A stretch of DNA of 64,000 nucleotides from Methanosarcina vacuolata Z-761 (GCF_000969905.1 NZ_CP009520.1:744001-808000); one strand, 5' to 3'. Numbered from the stretch's first letter, positions 26,517-34,050 are shown. Program-made: numbers and translations. The notes: generated from the sequence alone by a model not told the origin.

Positions 26517-26650
26517 GCTCCATCCCCAAACCAATTCTTATATCGCCCTTTGATTAATCAAGCTCTGGACCTACTGCTCTCAGCTGGGTCATTAGCATAA
26601 GTCCTAGTTTATTCCCTTAATACTTGTCCTAAACTCAAAAACCTAAAAGC

Positions 26651-27529
26651 TCACATTTCTTTGAGTCTCTTAATTCTTTCATCAATGGGCGGATGTGTTG
26701 CAAATAGAGAATTTGCATTCTTTGAGAGGAATGGGTTGGTAAAATAAAGATGTGAAACAGCCCCATTTACCTTCGTATTAACATTATTGGCCTTAATCTT
26801 CTCAAGTGCAGAAGCAAGCCCCATCGGATTGCGCGTAAGGTACGCCCCGCTTGAATCAGCAAGATACTCCCTCTGTCGTGAAACTGCAAGCTGAATCAAC
26901 TGCGTGAAAATCGGTGCAAGTATAGCAAGTACAACGCCAATCACTATAAATATAACATTTCCATCTCTTCGGTCTCTGTTTCCACCTGAGAACCACAAGC
27001 TTCTAAGGAAAATCTGTGAAGCAATCACAATAATACCGACAAGCACAGCAATCATAGACGCGAGCCTGATATCATAATTATTGATATGCGACATCTCATG
27101 TGCAATCACGCCCTCAAGCTCCTCTCTGTTCATGGTCTTAAGAAGCGCAGAGGTCACAGCAAGAACAGCATGCTCAGGATCTCTTCCCGTCGCAAAAGCA
27201 TTCAGGTTAACCTCATCAGCTATAATCACAAAACGTGGGGCAGGAATTCCTGCTGCAATCGCAAGCCCTTCAACCACATTCGAAAGGTGTGCATTTTCAA
27301 GTGGTGTCGGCTCACGTGTCTTCGTCACAGCAAGCACAATCTTATCTGAATACCAGTAAGAAGCAATTGTGCCAAGAGTAGAAAGAATCACAGCGATAAT
27401 CAGAAAGACAAAAACAAGCGAAGGGTCATAAATCTGCGCGAATACATAGCCCAAAGTTACAAGGACAATGCTTACAATTCCAATAAGGATAAACGAATCT
27501 CTCTTATTCGCAGCTATTTGCTCTTCCAT
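26651..27529 (-). CDS. htpX: HtpX-like membrane zinc metalloprotease (M48)
   Basis: The 292-aa enzyme has two N-terminal membrane helices (DSFILIGIVSIVLVTLGYVF and VFVFLIIAVILSTLGTIASY), the zinc motif HEMSH (LEGVIAHEMSHINNYDIR), a second hydrophobic hairpin, and the third-ligand region REYLADSSGAYLTRNP. HtpX degrades misfolded membrane proteins. I placed the start at the ATG at 27529 (MEEQIAANKRDSF). A longer frame to 27664 would run into the lemA gene and adds nothing conserved. It lies directly downstream of lemA, a pairing very common in bacteria and archaea. Intact. Confidence 0.92.
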   Translation of the reverse strand: MEEQIAANKRDSFILIGIVSIVLVTLGYVFAQIYDPSLVFVFLIIAVILSTLGTIASYWYSDKIVLAVTKTREPTPLENAHLSNVVEGLAIAAGIPAPRFVIIADEVNLNAFATGRDPEHAVLAVTSALLKTMNREELEGVIAHEMSHINNYDIRLASMIAVLVGIIVIASQIFLRSLWFSGGNRDRRDGNVIFIVIGVVLAILAPIFTQLIQLAVSRQREYLADSSGAYLTRNPMGLASALEKIKANNVNTKVNGAVSHLYFTNPFLSKNANSLFATHPPIDERIKRLKEM

Positions 27530-27581
27530 AGTTCGCAAAGATATCACACCCACAAAATAAAGAAAATGGAAAACCTTAATA

Positions 27582-28130
27582 TTAGAACTGAACCTTGACA
27601 GGCTCTCTTTCCTTAGACTCAATCTCAAGATAAGTCCTTGTCTTCTTACTAAGGATTCCAGCAAAAATCGAGCCCGGTAGAGTAGTCACAAGGTTGTTAA
27701 AAATAAGCACACTGTCATTATAGTGTTGCCTTGCATAAGCAACCTTGTTCTCAATTCCAGAAAGTTCTTCCTGAAGCATAAGGAAATTCTGGTTTGCCTT
27801 AAGTTCTGGATAATTCTCGGCTATTGCAAAAAGCGACTTAAGAGTCCCGGCGAGCACATTTCCAGCTTGATCCTTTTCTTCAATTGTCTTTGCGCCCATC
27901 ATCCTTGCTCTTGCATCAGACACGGCCTCAAAAATTGATTTTTCATGCGCTGCATAACCCTTCACAGTTTCAACAAGGTTTGGCACAAGGTCAGCTCTCT
28001 TCTTCAGCTGAACATCAATCTGAGCCCATGAATTATCTATTATGTTGGAAAGCACATTAAGTCTGTTGAAATAATACACAAAGACTAGCACAAATACAAG
28101 CAAAATGCCTAAAATAATATACCCACTCAT
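27582..28130 (-). CDS. lemA: LemA family protein
   Basis: The product has one N-terminal membrane anchor (MSGYIILGILLVFVLVFVYY) followed by the LemA helical domain with the signature WAQIDVQLKKRADLVPNLVE, then KGYAAHEKSIFEAVSDARAR and AENYPELKANQNFLMLQEEL. LemA proteins are membrane-anchored coiled helices of unclear function, nearly always beside HtpX or similar proteases. Start at the ATG at 28130 because GGGAGGT lies about 8 bases upstream; an earlier ATG (28145) lies before that site. Co-transcribed with htpX. Confidence 0.92.
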   Translation of the reverse strand: MSGYIILGILLVFVLVFVYYFNRLNVLSNIIDNSWAQIDVQLKKRADLVPNLVETVKGYAAHEKSIFEAVSDARARMMGAKTIEEKDQAGNVLAGTLKSLFAIAENYPELKANQNFLMLQEELSGIENKVAYARQHYNDSVLIFNNLVTTLPGSIFAGILSKKTRTYLEIESKEREPVKVQF

Positions 28131-28169
28131 ATAATTACCTCCCAATATAAATACAACCTACTATCTGCT

Positions 28170-28420
28170 ATCTACTACATCCCACTTTCGACAGGCAACT
28201 TGTTTTTTCATAACATTTTTAATGATAGTGTTTTTGCTGGAAAGCACATATCCCTGATACTAAACATTATTGCAAAAATGCTTCATTGCTTATATATGTC
28301 GTAAGATTCGGGTTATATATTTACCAGCTTCAAAACCAATACATATTTATATACTGTTTGAAAAGCGCAATCAGTAAAATATCTCAAAATCTAATGTCGA
28401 CCTGCCAAATGTAGATAGAA
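28170..28420. mobile_element. Candidate ~240-bp element related to 12036-12295
   Basis: Read leftward from 28420 it starts CTACATTTGGCAGGTCGACAT and ends near GACAGGC ... GGGATGTAGTAG. CTACAT/ATGTAG form inverted ends, and GGCAGGTCGACAT is shared with the block at 12036. The interior is AT-rich and has no gene. Tentative. Confidence 0.35.
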
Positions 28421-28427
28421 AGTAAAG

Positions 28428-28494
28428 ATAAGACGAAATAAAAAATATTATGACGAAATAAATAATATTATGACGAAATAAAAAATATTATCAA
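28428..28494. repeat. Three tandem copies of a 21-bp unit (GACGAAATAAAAAATATTAT)
   Basis: Units begin near 28432, 28453 and 28474. There is no sign of regulation or coding. Confidence 0.75.
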
Positions 28495-28529
28495 CGGGCA
28501 TACGAAAAATTCGCCGACTTACCATTTAG

Positions 28530-28864
28530 GTAACGATTCAGCCTGGAAAAAACAATATCAATAGCTGTCTTTAGTAATCTTTAATGGGTAAATTTCACTT
28601 GGTTTATTTTTCTCTAATTGCTGGCTATTGATCATGTTTTTGCATTTCCCATAAGTTCCATCAGTTATCAGTTAGTACTCAAAAGTATCTATTAAGTGCC
28701 CGCAACGAAATAAACTATGCAACTTATAATTTATTGTAACTTTTACTGGCGACCTATATAGTGAAAATCAAAATGTCCAATCGGAAATCTGCAGAGGTTA
28801 TTCTGTGACGGGGCCTAAGTCAAAATCGAGATCAACAATGATTTTTGGTAGGCTGAATAGTTAC
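28530..28864. repeat. ATTCAGCC inverted-repeat element, copy 2 (335 bp)
   Basis: The ends are GTAACGATTCAGCC and, inverted, GTAACTATTCAGCC. Its right end supplies the last codons of the pentapeptide-repeat gene (stop at 28832), so it inserted into or truncated that gene. Confidence 0.7.
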
Positions 28865-29473
28865 CATTTTAGAAAGCTGGTCAAATGTCAAATAATGAGC
28901 TTCTCTAAGGTTAACTCCATTAAGGTTAGCTCCGTCAAACTTAGCTCCTTTAATATTCGCCCATCTAAAGTTAGCTCCATCGAGGCTAGCCTTTATAAGA
29001 TCAGCTCCTTCCAGATTAGCCCCTGTAAAGTTAGTCCCTTCAAGGTCAGCTTCTTCCAGGTTAGCTCCTCTAAGCATAGCCCAATTAAGATCAGCTCTTT
29101 CAAGGTTAACTTCTCTAAGGTTAGCCCTATGAAGATTAGCTCCTCTAAGATTGGCTCCTTCAAGATTAGCTCCTTCAAGGTTAGACCATTCAAGGTCAGT
29201 TCCTTCAAGGTCAGCTCCTTCAAGGTTAACTTCTCTAAGGTCAGCTCCTTTCAGGTTAACTTCTTTAAGGTTAGACCATTTAAGGTTAGCTTCGCTAAAG
29301 TTAGCTCCTTCAAGATTAGCTCCTTCAAGGTTAGCTTCTCTGAGGTTAGCTCCCTCAAAATGGGATTCTTTCAGATCAGCTACTCTAAGGTCAGCCCCTA
29401 TAAAGTTAGCTCTTTTAAGGTTAGTCTCTATAAGGTTACCCTCATTAAAATTAACTTTTTTAATTTCATGCAT
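28832..29473 (-). CDS. Pentapeptide-repeat protein, C-terminus truncated by an element
   Basis: From an ATG at 29473 with AGGGGAG upstream, the 213-aa protein consists of about 35 consecutive A(N/D)LxG-type pentapeptides (FEGANLREANLEGANLEGAN and so on), which fold as a right-handed square beta-helix. The end reads NLREAHYLTFDQLSKM, then VTIQPTKNHC. The last ten residues come from the inverted-repeat end GTAACTATTCAGCC of the 28530-28864 element, whereas the paralogue at 26286 continues KTLHNAKLDNELL after the same point. Function of such proteins varies (gyrase mimics, envelope scaffolds) and is unknown here. A longer N-terminus up to 29560 is possible but lacks a ribosome-binding site. Confidence 0.8.
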   Translation of the reverse strand: MHEIKKVNFNEGNLIETNLKRANFIGADLRVADLKESHFEGANLREANLEGANLEGANFSEANLKWSNLKEVNLKGADLREVNLEGADLEGTDLEWSNLEGANLEGANLRGANLHRANLREVNLERADLNWAMLRGANLEEADLEGTNFTGANLEGADLIKASLDGANFRWANIKGAKFDGANLNGVNLREAHYLTFDQLSKMVTIQPTKNHC

Positions 29474-29832
29474 ATAATAACCACTCCCCTTTATCACAAA
29501 AATTTTGTTGTCTTGTATCAAGTTTGAATGTATATTTCGAACCCCTGCCATTATAGGCAAATAATGCCTGATTTCAGGTTATTTTGTAGACTTTATGTCA
29601 GCGAAATAATCCTTTTGTGCAGGATCTTAACACAAGAGTGCCAGGGTTCGAAATGTGCATTTGAATAGAAATAAACATAATTATTGGGGTTCTACATAAA
29701 CACAAGACGCTTATATAGTTTTTGTATGTGTTCTATATTTTTTAAATGAATGATAAATAGAACAGACATATACTCTCTCCAATATGTTTGAGTTTTTCTT
29801 CTTTTGTCTAATTGATATTCTGTTAAATAATC

Positions 29833-30028
29833 GTAACTATTCAACCTATATAATACAGAATCAATAGTCATCTTTGTTAAAACTCAATAGACAAATTTCT
29901 GCAAATTGATTTTATGGAACTGTTGGCGATTGACTGCATTTTGTCCTCTTATATAGGTTATTTCTTTGATTTCTTGCTTTCACTATAATCAATATCAATA
30001 GACATGTTTTGATATGCTGAATAGTTAC
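29833..30028. repeat. ATTCAGCC-type inverted-repeat element, copy 3 (196 bp)
   Basis: Perfect ends GTAACTATTCA / TGAATAGTTAC. The inner words AATCAATAGTCATCTTTG and AACTCAATAGACAAATTTC match copies 1 and 4. The rest of the gap 29474-30090 shows no gene. Confidence 0.65.
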
Positions 30029-30164
30029 AAATAATCAATCATTTGTATTCGGTCAAGATACGATTATAAGAAATGTGTTATTTTCGTCGTCATTTCTGTA
30101 AACTTATGTTATAAATCGAGATGAATAGATGATTGCAGTAGTCATTTTAACGTTAATAGATTTC

Positions 30165-30362
30165 TTAACCGAATGCAAATGAAAGGATACTATTAATTTT
30201 ACTATTAATTTTACTAGCAATTGACTGCCAGTAAAACAGTAAATATTTTTTTATTTGTTTAATCATTTTATTCACCCATTTTCTTGCTCGTGAATTATTG
30301 TTATGTGAATTACTGATTTTAGATAATATGTATGAGATAGGCTTCTTGCGAAACTTCTCCAA
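30165..30362 (-). CDS. Hypothetical basic 65-aa protein, copy 2
   Basis: Duplicate of the 15747-15944 frame (second residue Glu instead of Asp). It starts at a TTG just after the 30-aa peptide gene. There is no independent evidence of translation. Confidence 0.35.
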   Translation of the reverse strand: MEKFRKKPISYILSKISNSHNNNSRARKWVNKMIKQIKKYLLFYWQSIASKINSKINSILSFAFG

Positions 30363-30376
30363 AGAAACCGCTTACT

Positions 30377-30469
30377 TTATTTTTTTACGCTTCCTTCTGC
30401 GGTTTTTGTTGGCTCGACTTTTTCTTTTGCATCTTCCTTTGTAGGCTCTACTTTCTTATTGTCTATCAT
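30377..30469 (-). CDS. 30-aa Lys/Glu-rich peptide, KKVEPTKEDAK family, copy 2
   Basis: Same as the gene at 15959-16051 with Thr for Ala at residue 22 (ends TKTAEGSVKK). It is preceded by P1 copy 2. In this copy GAGTG precedes the start at the same distance. Differences between the two 1.05-kb copies are few, and within this gene only one changes the product. Confidence 0.65.
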   Translation of the reverse strand: MIDNKKVEPTKEDAKEKVEPTKTAEGSVKK

Positions 30470-30738
30470 ATATTACACTCATTTGTTTGTTTACTTGAAT
30501 CGTTTTTAAAATGCTGGCCAATTTCACTTTCAATCATATTACTATTCCATTAAACGGTAAGTCGAGTTATGATCGATCACCGAAATACTCGACTCGACAA
30601 TCTATATTGTATTTCAGCAATCTATTCTAGATACATTTAGGTCTATATACGTATATGTATTCACTAAATATCTTACTATTTGAATATATAGTATTGATAT
30701 GTACTATAAACATTTGAACACGTATGTTGATTTTACAT
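30470..30738 (-). promoter_or_regulatory. Conserved upstream region type 1 (P1), copy 2
   Basis: Near-identical to 16052-16320, including the GTCGAGT/ACTCGAC pair around GATCGATC. Confidence 0.7.
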
Positions 30739-31209
30739 TTTGATCCCCTCCCTAAAAAGCTACTTGTTTTTTTTATATATACAGTTCAGTACTTATTTTG
30801 CCCTATTCTGAATTAATTATTCAACCCTCAATGAAATCTCACTGGAAAATATGTTAAACTTTACAATATTTTTTATTAGTTAGGTCCAGAATTTTTAAAT
30901 AATTGTGGGATTCAGCCAAAATCATTGATTTTGTTGAGCTTGTACCCCCTACAAATTTAATAAATATGTAAAGTTGTTGCAAAAATCACCTTATTTTTGA
31001 AAGAGGGGTCGAAATGTAAATTGATGTATTTGTTCAAGGAAAATAAATTTGTGTCTAATGTTGACGTTATCAACATGGACATAGGAAAGAGAACATATAA
31101 GAAAATGGCAGAACGTTTTGGAGTCTCAAAAAGATACATGTTTTTTATTTTTGTGGATAGCGATATTTGCCCGAAAATGTTGCTATCATAAAGGTTTATA
31201 GTTTATTAC

Positions 31210-31479
31210 AACGGGAGCGCAGAGGGTCACGAATACCCCATTCTTTAGATTGGGGATGAAGTGAACCCTCGCCTCTTCGTATTTCTCTTTGAATATCTAA
31301 ACCATAGCTTCCTTTTATAGATACATCAAATCTGATAGGAAACCGAGGGTCAAAATTTCAATCACTTATGTTAAGGAAACCTTGTTAAAGGATACTTAAT
31401 CATCTGTCTCCAAGTAACCGGGCGGGCGGCCCGAAGCATACCCCATCCTTTAGGGTGGGGTGGCCGCCCGCAATTTGAT
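31210..31479 (+). mobile_element. Hairpin-ended element, copy b (IS200/IS605-like ends), about 270 bp
   Basis: It runs from the hairpin GAGGGTCACG ... GTGAACCCTC (31221-31269) to the hairpin GGGCGGGCGGCC ... GGCCGCCCGC (31412-31470), which encloses CCCCATCC-TTTA-GGGTGGGG. It interrupts the P2 region: copy c at 32800 reads straight through from GTTTATAGTCTC to TTTTGTATTGAC, while here the element lies between these words. TTTATTAC precedes it. No protein gene. The CCCCATCC...GGGTGGGG structure is common at the right end of tnpB-carrying elements, so this may be a tnpB-less derivative or a retained structured RNA. Confidence 0.65.
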
Positions 31480-31815
31480 TTTGTATTGACCCCGTGATGG
31501 TTCCCAAAGATTCGAACCAGGAACTACATTTTTCGCTATATCTTTCAGATCTTGCATTATAAATTTCATATTTTTCGCTACATCTTTTATATTTTGCATT
31601 CCAAATTTCATATTTTTCGCTACATCTTTTATATTTTACATTCCAAATTTCATATTTTGCATTTCAAATTTCACATTTTGCATTCCAAATTTCACATTTT
31701 GCATTCCAAATTTCATATTTTACATTATAACTTCAGCACTAAATTTTGATCACGTGCTTCAGTTAAAATAAATTTAAAATATACATGGATATTTATAGGT
31801 TTAAATACTGTAATA
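31480..31815 (+). promoter_or_regulatory. Conserved upstream region type 2 (P2), copy b, with expanded internal repeats
   Basis: It contains the P2 words TTTTGTATTGACC, TTCCCAAAGATTCG, ACTAAATTTTGATC and TTAAAATAAATTTAAAAT. Between them the TTTCATATTTTTCGCTACA / TTTTGCATTCCAAA unit has been amplified about six times (31545-31735). The region before 31210 (31148-31200) also belongs to P2 and is separated by the hairpin element. Confidence 0.6.
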
Positions 31816-31871
31816 TCATGCAGGATATCCAGTGAATTAAAATTTATTACTTTCCTGCATAAAAGGCTCAT

Positions 31872-32069
31872 ATGGAATATTTGAGAAAGCTAAAATTGGA
31901 TATTTTGGTAGCCAAATTCATAAATCACTTACATAAAAAATATGTAAAGGTAAAAACCATGAGTGAAACAGACAAAAATATTGCGCCGGAAGTTGTAGGC
32001 AAAACTGATGCAGCAATAAAAGACGAAAAAGTATCAAATCCAGATGTCAAAGTAGAGACATCTAAATGA
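31872..32069 (+). CDS. 65-aa MSETDKN small protein, copy 1
   Basis: MEYLRKLKLDILVAKFINHL is a basic amphipathic N-terminus; the rest, from MSETDKNIAPEVVGKTDAAI to KDEKVSNPDVKVETSK, is acidic/lysine-rich and disordered. AAAGG precedes the ATG at 31872 by 7 bases. An internal ATG at 31959 with AAGG upstream could give a 36-aa product that looks like the MSEEKKAEPKKEDAK peptide at 19013. The next gene is a tandem duplicate, and a third, decayed copy lies at 33057. Downstream of P2 copy b. No known family; function unknown. Confidence 0.6.
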   Translation: MEYLRKLKLDILVAKFINHLHKKYVKVKTMSETDKNIAPEVVGKTDAAIKDEKVSNPDVKVETSK

Positions 32070-32078
32070 AAGGTTCAT

Positions 32079-32276
32079 ATGGGATATTTGAGGAAGCTAT
32101 GTTGGAATATTTGGGGAGCTAAATTCACAAATTACTTGAATAAAAAATGTGCAAATATGAAAACCATGAGTGAAACAGACAAAAATATTACGCTGGAAGT
32201 TGTAGGCAAAACTAATGCAGCAATAAAAGACGAGAAAGTATCAAATACAGATGTCAAAGTAGAGACATATAGATAA
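32079..32276 (+). CDS. 65-aa MSETDKN small protein, copy 2
   Basis: Tandem duplicate starting 10 bases after the first copy (MGYLRKLCWNIWGAKFTNYL, then ANMKTMSETDKNITLEVVGK). The frame is kept although many codons have changed, and the C-terminal part from MSETDKN on is better conserved than the N-terminal part, which suggests selection on the protein. AAAGG lies upstream. Confidence 0.6.
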   Translation: MGYLRKLCWNIWGAKFTNYLNKKCANMKTMSETDKNITLEVVGKTNAAIKDEKVSNTDVKVETYR

Positions 32277-32304
32277 TAGATCTTGTCCGTGAGTTATTGA
32301 TTAA

Positions 32305-32400
32305 GACTTACGCAGTTAAGAAACCATAAACTTGAGGCCCTGGGTTGTTAAAGTAAAATGCTTTTTCAAAAACTCAGGTGTATCCGTTTCTTTAAGTTGC
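32305..32400. mobile_element. 96-bp MITE with GACTTACGCAGTTAAG end and 9-bp target duplication
   Basis: ATTGATTAA stands on both sides (32296-32304 and 32401-32409). The homologous region after the third small-gene copy (33293-33315) has this word once and no insert, which confirms insertion. The ends GACTTACGCAGTTAAGAAAC and, inverted, GCAACTTAAAGAAAC are related. Other GACTTA(C/T)G words at 13960, 14708 and 21430 may be relatives. Confidence 0.75.
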
Positions 32401-32530
32401 ATTGATTAAATCTGAAAAACCAAGCACAATTTTCATCACATAAACAAGCCCACATTTGGAAAAATGTAGAGATAGTATTGTGTTTTTGTTTTTCAATAAC
32501 TCACCCTAACGATCCTAGGAATAATAACTG

Positions 32531-32719
32531 ATGGGAAAGCAAATGTTTGACAGAATCAAAAAGATGCTGAGTATTAAAAAGATACTGTGTGTTTTCGTGG
32601 TACCCTTTTTTGTAGTGTCAGTAACAGCTGTGGTAGTACTCTTATTGGCATATGACGGGGGGATAAAATTTGCCAAGAATATATTCTTTCATAAATTAAT
32701 ATGGCCGATTAATTGGTAA
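32531..32719 (+). CDS. Small single-span membrane protein (62 aa), hypothetical
   Basis: A basic start (MGKQMFDRIKKMLSIKKI) is followed by one clear membrane helix (LCVFVVPFFVVSVTAVVVLL) and a short tail with aromatic residues (FHKLIWPINW). AGGAAT lies about 9 bases upstream. Hydrophobic pattern and start region make a real gene plausible, but it has no recognised family. Confidence 0.45.
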   Translation: MGKQMFDRIKKMLSIKKILCVFVVPFFVVSVTAVVVLLLAYDGGIKFAKNIFFHKLIWPINW

Positions 32720-32799
32720 AATAATTCCTACATTTAAGTTTTTTATATACCTCAACAGTTTCTATGTTCAACTATTTAAGGACAACAACGTTTAATACC

Positions 32800-33005
32800 T
32801 GAAATGTTGCTATCATAACAGTTTATAGTCTCTTTTGTATTGACCCTGTAGCGGTTCCCAAAGATTCGGATTAGAAGCCACATTTTCTCTACAGTTTTCA
32901 TATTTTGCATTACAGCTTAGGAACTAAATTTTGATCGTTTTCTTCATTTAAAATAAATTTAAAAAATCAATGGTTATTTATATATCCAACTACTATTATA
33001 GTTTA
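32800..33005 (+). promoter_or_regulatory. Conserved upstream region type 2 (P2), copy c (uninterrupted)
   Basis: Continuous version of P2, from ATGTTGCTATCATAA through TTTTGTATTGACC and TTCCCAAAGATTCGG to TTTAAAATAAATTTAAAA. It is used here as the reference that shows the insertion in copy b. It leads into a decayed small gene. Confidence 0.65.
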
Positions 33006-33056
33006 CTAGTTATTCAGGATCTTTAAATTTATATCTTTAATGCATAAAAGGCTCAT

Positions 33057-33275
33057 ATGGAATATTTAAAAAAGCTTAAATGGGATATTTAGAGCTCTAA
33101 ATTTAAAACCTGTCTACGTAAAAAATATATATATGTAATGAGCGAAACAGACAAAATTATTGCACCATAAGCAGCAGGCAAAATTAATGCATCAGCAGCA
33201 GGCAAAATTAATGCATCACTAAAAGAGACGAGAAAATATCAAATCAAGACATCAAAAAAGAAACACCTAAATAAT
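33057..33275 (+). pseudogene. Decayed third copy of the MSETDKN small protein
   Basis: ATG-GAA-TAT-TTA-AAA-AAG after AAAGG reproduces the start of copies 1 and 2, but TAG follows at codon 12. ATGAGCGAAACAGACAAAAT restarts the conserved part, then stops at a TAA. A duplicated GCAGCAGGCAAAATTAATGC segment and frame changes follow, up to ACACCTAAATAA. Confidence 0.75.
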
Positions 33276-33475
33276 AGGTTTTGGCCATGAGTATTGATTG
33301 TGAGTATTGATTAAATCTGAAAAATCGAGCACAATTTACATGTTGGGAAAATGTAAAGGGGTTCTTGTAAGGGGTTCTTGTGTTTAAGTTTTTCAATAAA
33401 TCCTCCACTAAAAGTTTGCACTAAAAGTTTGAGTAGTAATCCTATAAAATTGACAAGTGCCGTTATTTTAGTTTG

Positions 33476-33655
33476 GAGCTTATCCCAAAACTTGATTAAT
33501 CGTTTAAAATTCAAGATTCAGGGAATCATTTAAAATTCAAGATTCAGGGAATCATTTAAAATTCAAGATTCAGGGAATCGTTTAAAATTCAAGATTCAGG
33601 GAATCGTTTAAAATTCAAGATTCAGGGAACCAATTTTGAGTTCTGGAATGAGCTC
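33476..33655. mobile_element. GAGCTC MITE, copy 3, with internal 26-bp tandem expansion
   Basis: The ends are GAGCTTATCCCAAAAC and TTCTGGAATGAGCTC. Inside, AATC(A/G)TTTAAAATTCAAG-ATTCAGGG (26 bp) is repeated five times (33498-33628). The same inner sequence occurs once in the other copies, so the element has grown by replication slippage. Confidence 0.75.
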
Positions 33656-33688
33656 AAAATTAAAATAAAAATTCAAGGAGTTTTATTC

Positions 33689-33829
33689 ATGAGAAATCTA
33701 AAAATGTGTCCAAAATGCCACGCTAACCTGAAATTGTGCTCAGATGGCGAGACTCAGTATTGTAGTATTTGCAAGTACTGGACAAAAGTAGGTACTGCAA
33801 GACTCGATTCGATAATGATTTACGGATGA
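33689..33829 (+). CDS. 46-aa zinc-ribbon protein
   Basis: ATG at 33689 with AAGGAG 9 bases upstream. The product has CPKC at residues 7-10 and CSIC at 25-28 (MRNLKMCPKCHANLKLCSDG, then ETQYCSICKYWTKVGTARLD): a minimal treble-clef/zinc ribbon with 14 residues between pairs, the usual spacing. The tail ends SIMIYG. Conserved small archaeal zinc ribbons of this type are poorly characterised. The strong ribosome-binding site and perfect Cys4 spacing make it a confident small gene. Confidence 0.7.
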   Translation: MRNLKMCPKCHANLKLCSDGETQYCSICKYWTKVGTARLDSIMIYG

Positions 33830-33922
33830 GGAGTCTGCATGAAGAATACTGAGATTTTTAATATCTGGAACTATAAAATTTTATATTTTTTAAAAATCCA
33901 TTGACTGAAATTTCTTATGTAT

Positions 33923-34050
33923 GAGCTCATCCCAAAACCAATTTTCTTAAATCAATAAAAGTTTTAAAACTATATCCCATGACAAGAAACTCTATCGATC
34001 ATTCAAAATTCGAGGTCCAGGGAATATATTTTGAGTTTTGGGATGAGCTC
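33923..34050. mobile_element. GAGCTC MITE, copy 2 (128 bp)
   Basis: The ends are GAGCTCATCCCAAAAC / GTTTTGGGATGAGCTC; the interior is ~80 percent like 14571-14700 (shared words AAATCAATAAAAGTTT, GTTCAAAATTCG/CATTCAAAATTCG and TTTTGAGTTTTGGG). The rest of the gap to 34443 holds a worn ATTCAGCC-type element (34300-34372: words TTTGCCTATTGAACC and GATGAATAGTTTCC) and no gene I can support. Confidence 0.75.

Larger units (their letters stand above)
30091..31142. repeat. 1.05-kb direct repeat, copy 2
   Basis: Same orientation and gene content as 15673-16724. Here the sequence continues past the end of homology into TTTTTGTGGATAGCG and the P2 region, which is the uninterrupted arrangement. Confidence 0.92.

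Noticed and set aside
26513-26580. Possible fourth GAGCTC MITE (GAGCTCCATCCCCAAACC)
   Set aside because: Only one end resembles the family; no matching inverted end could be found.
28805-29527. 240-codon rightward frame rich in Ser/Lys/Phe/Val
   Set aside because: It is the complement of the pentapeptide-repeat gene, whose leftward frame has the A(D/N)LxG pattern and a ribosome-binding site.
31552-31749. 65-codon frame rich in Phe/His/Ile
   Set aside because: It lies in the amplified unit of P2 copy b and has no counterpart in the other two copies.
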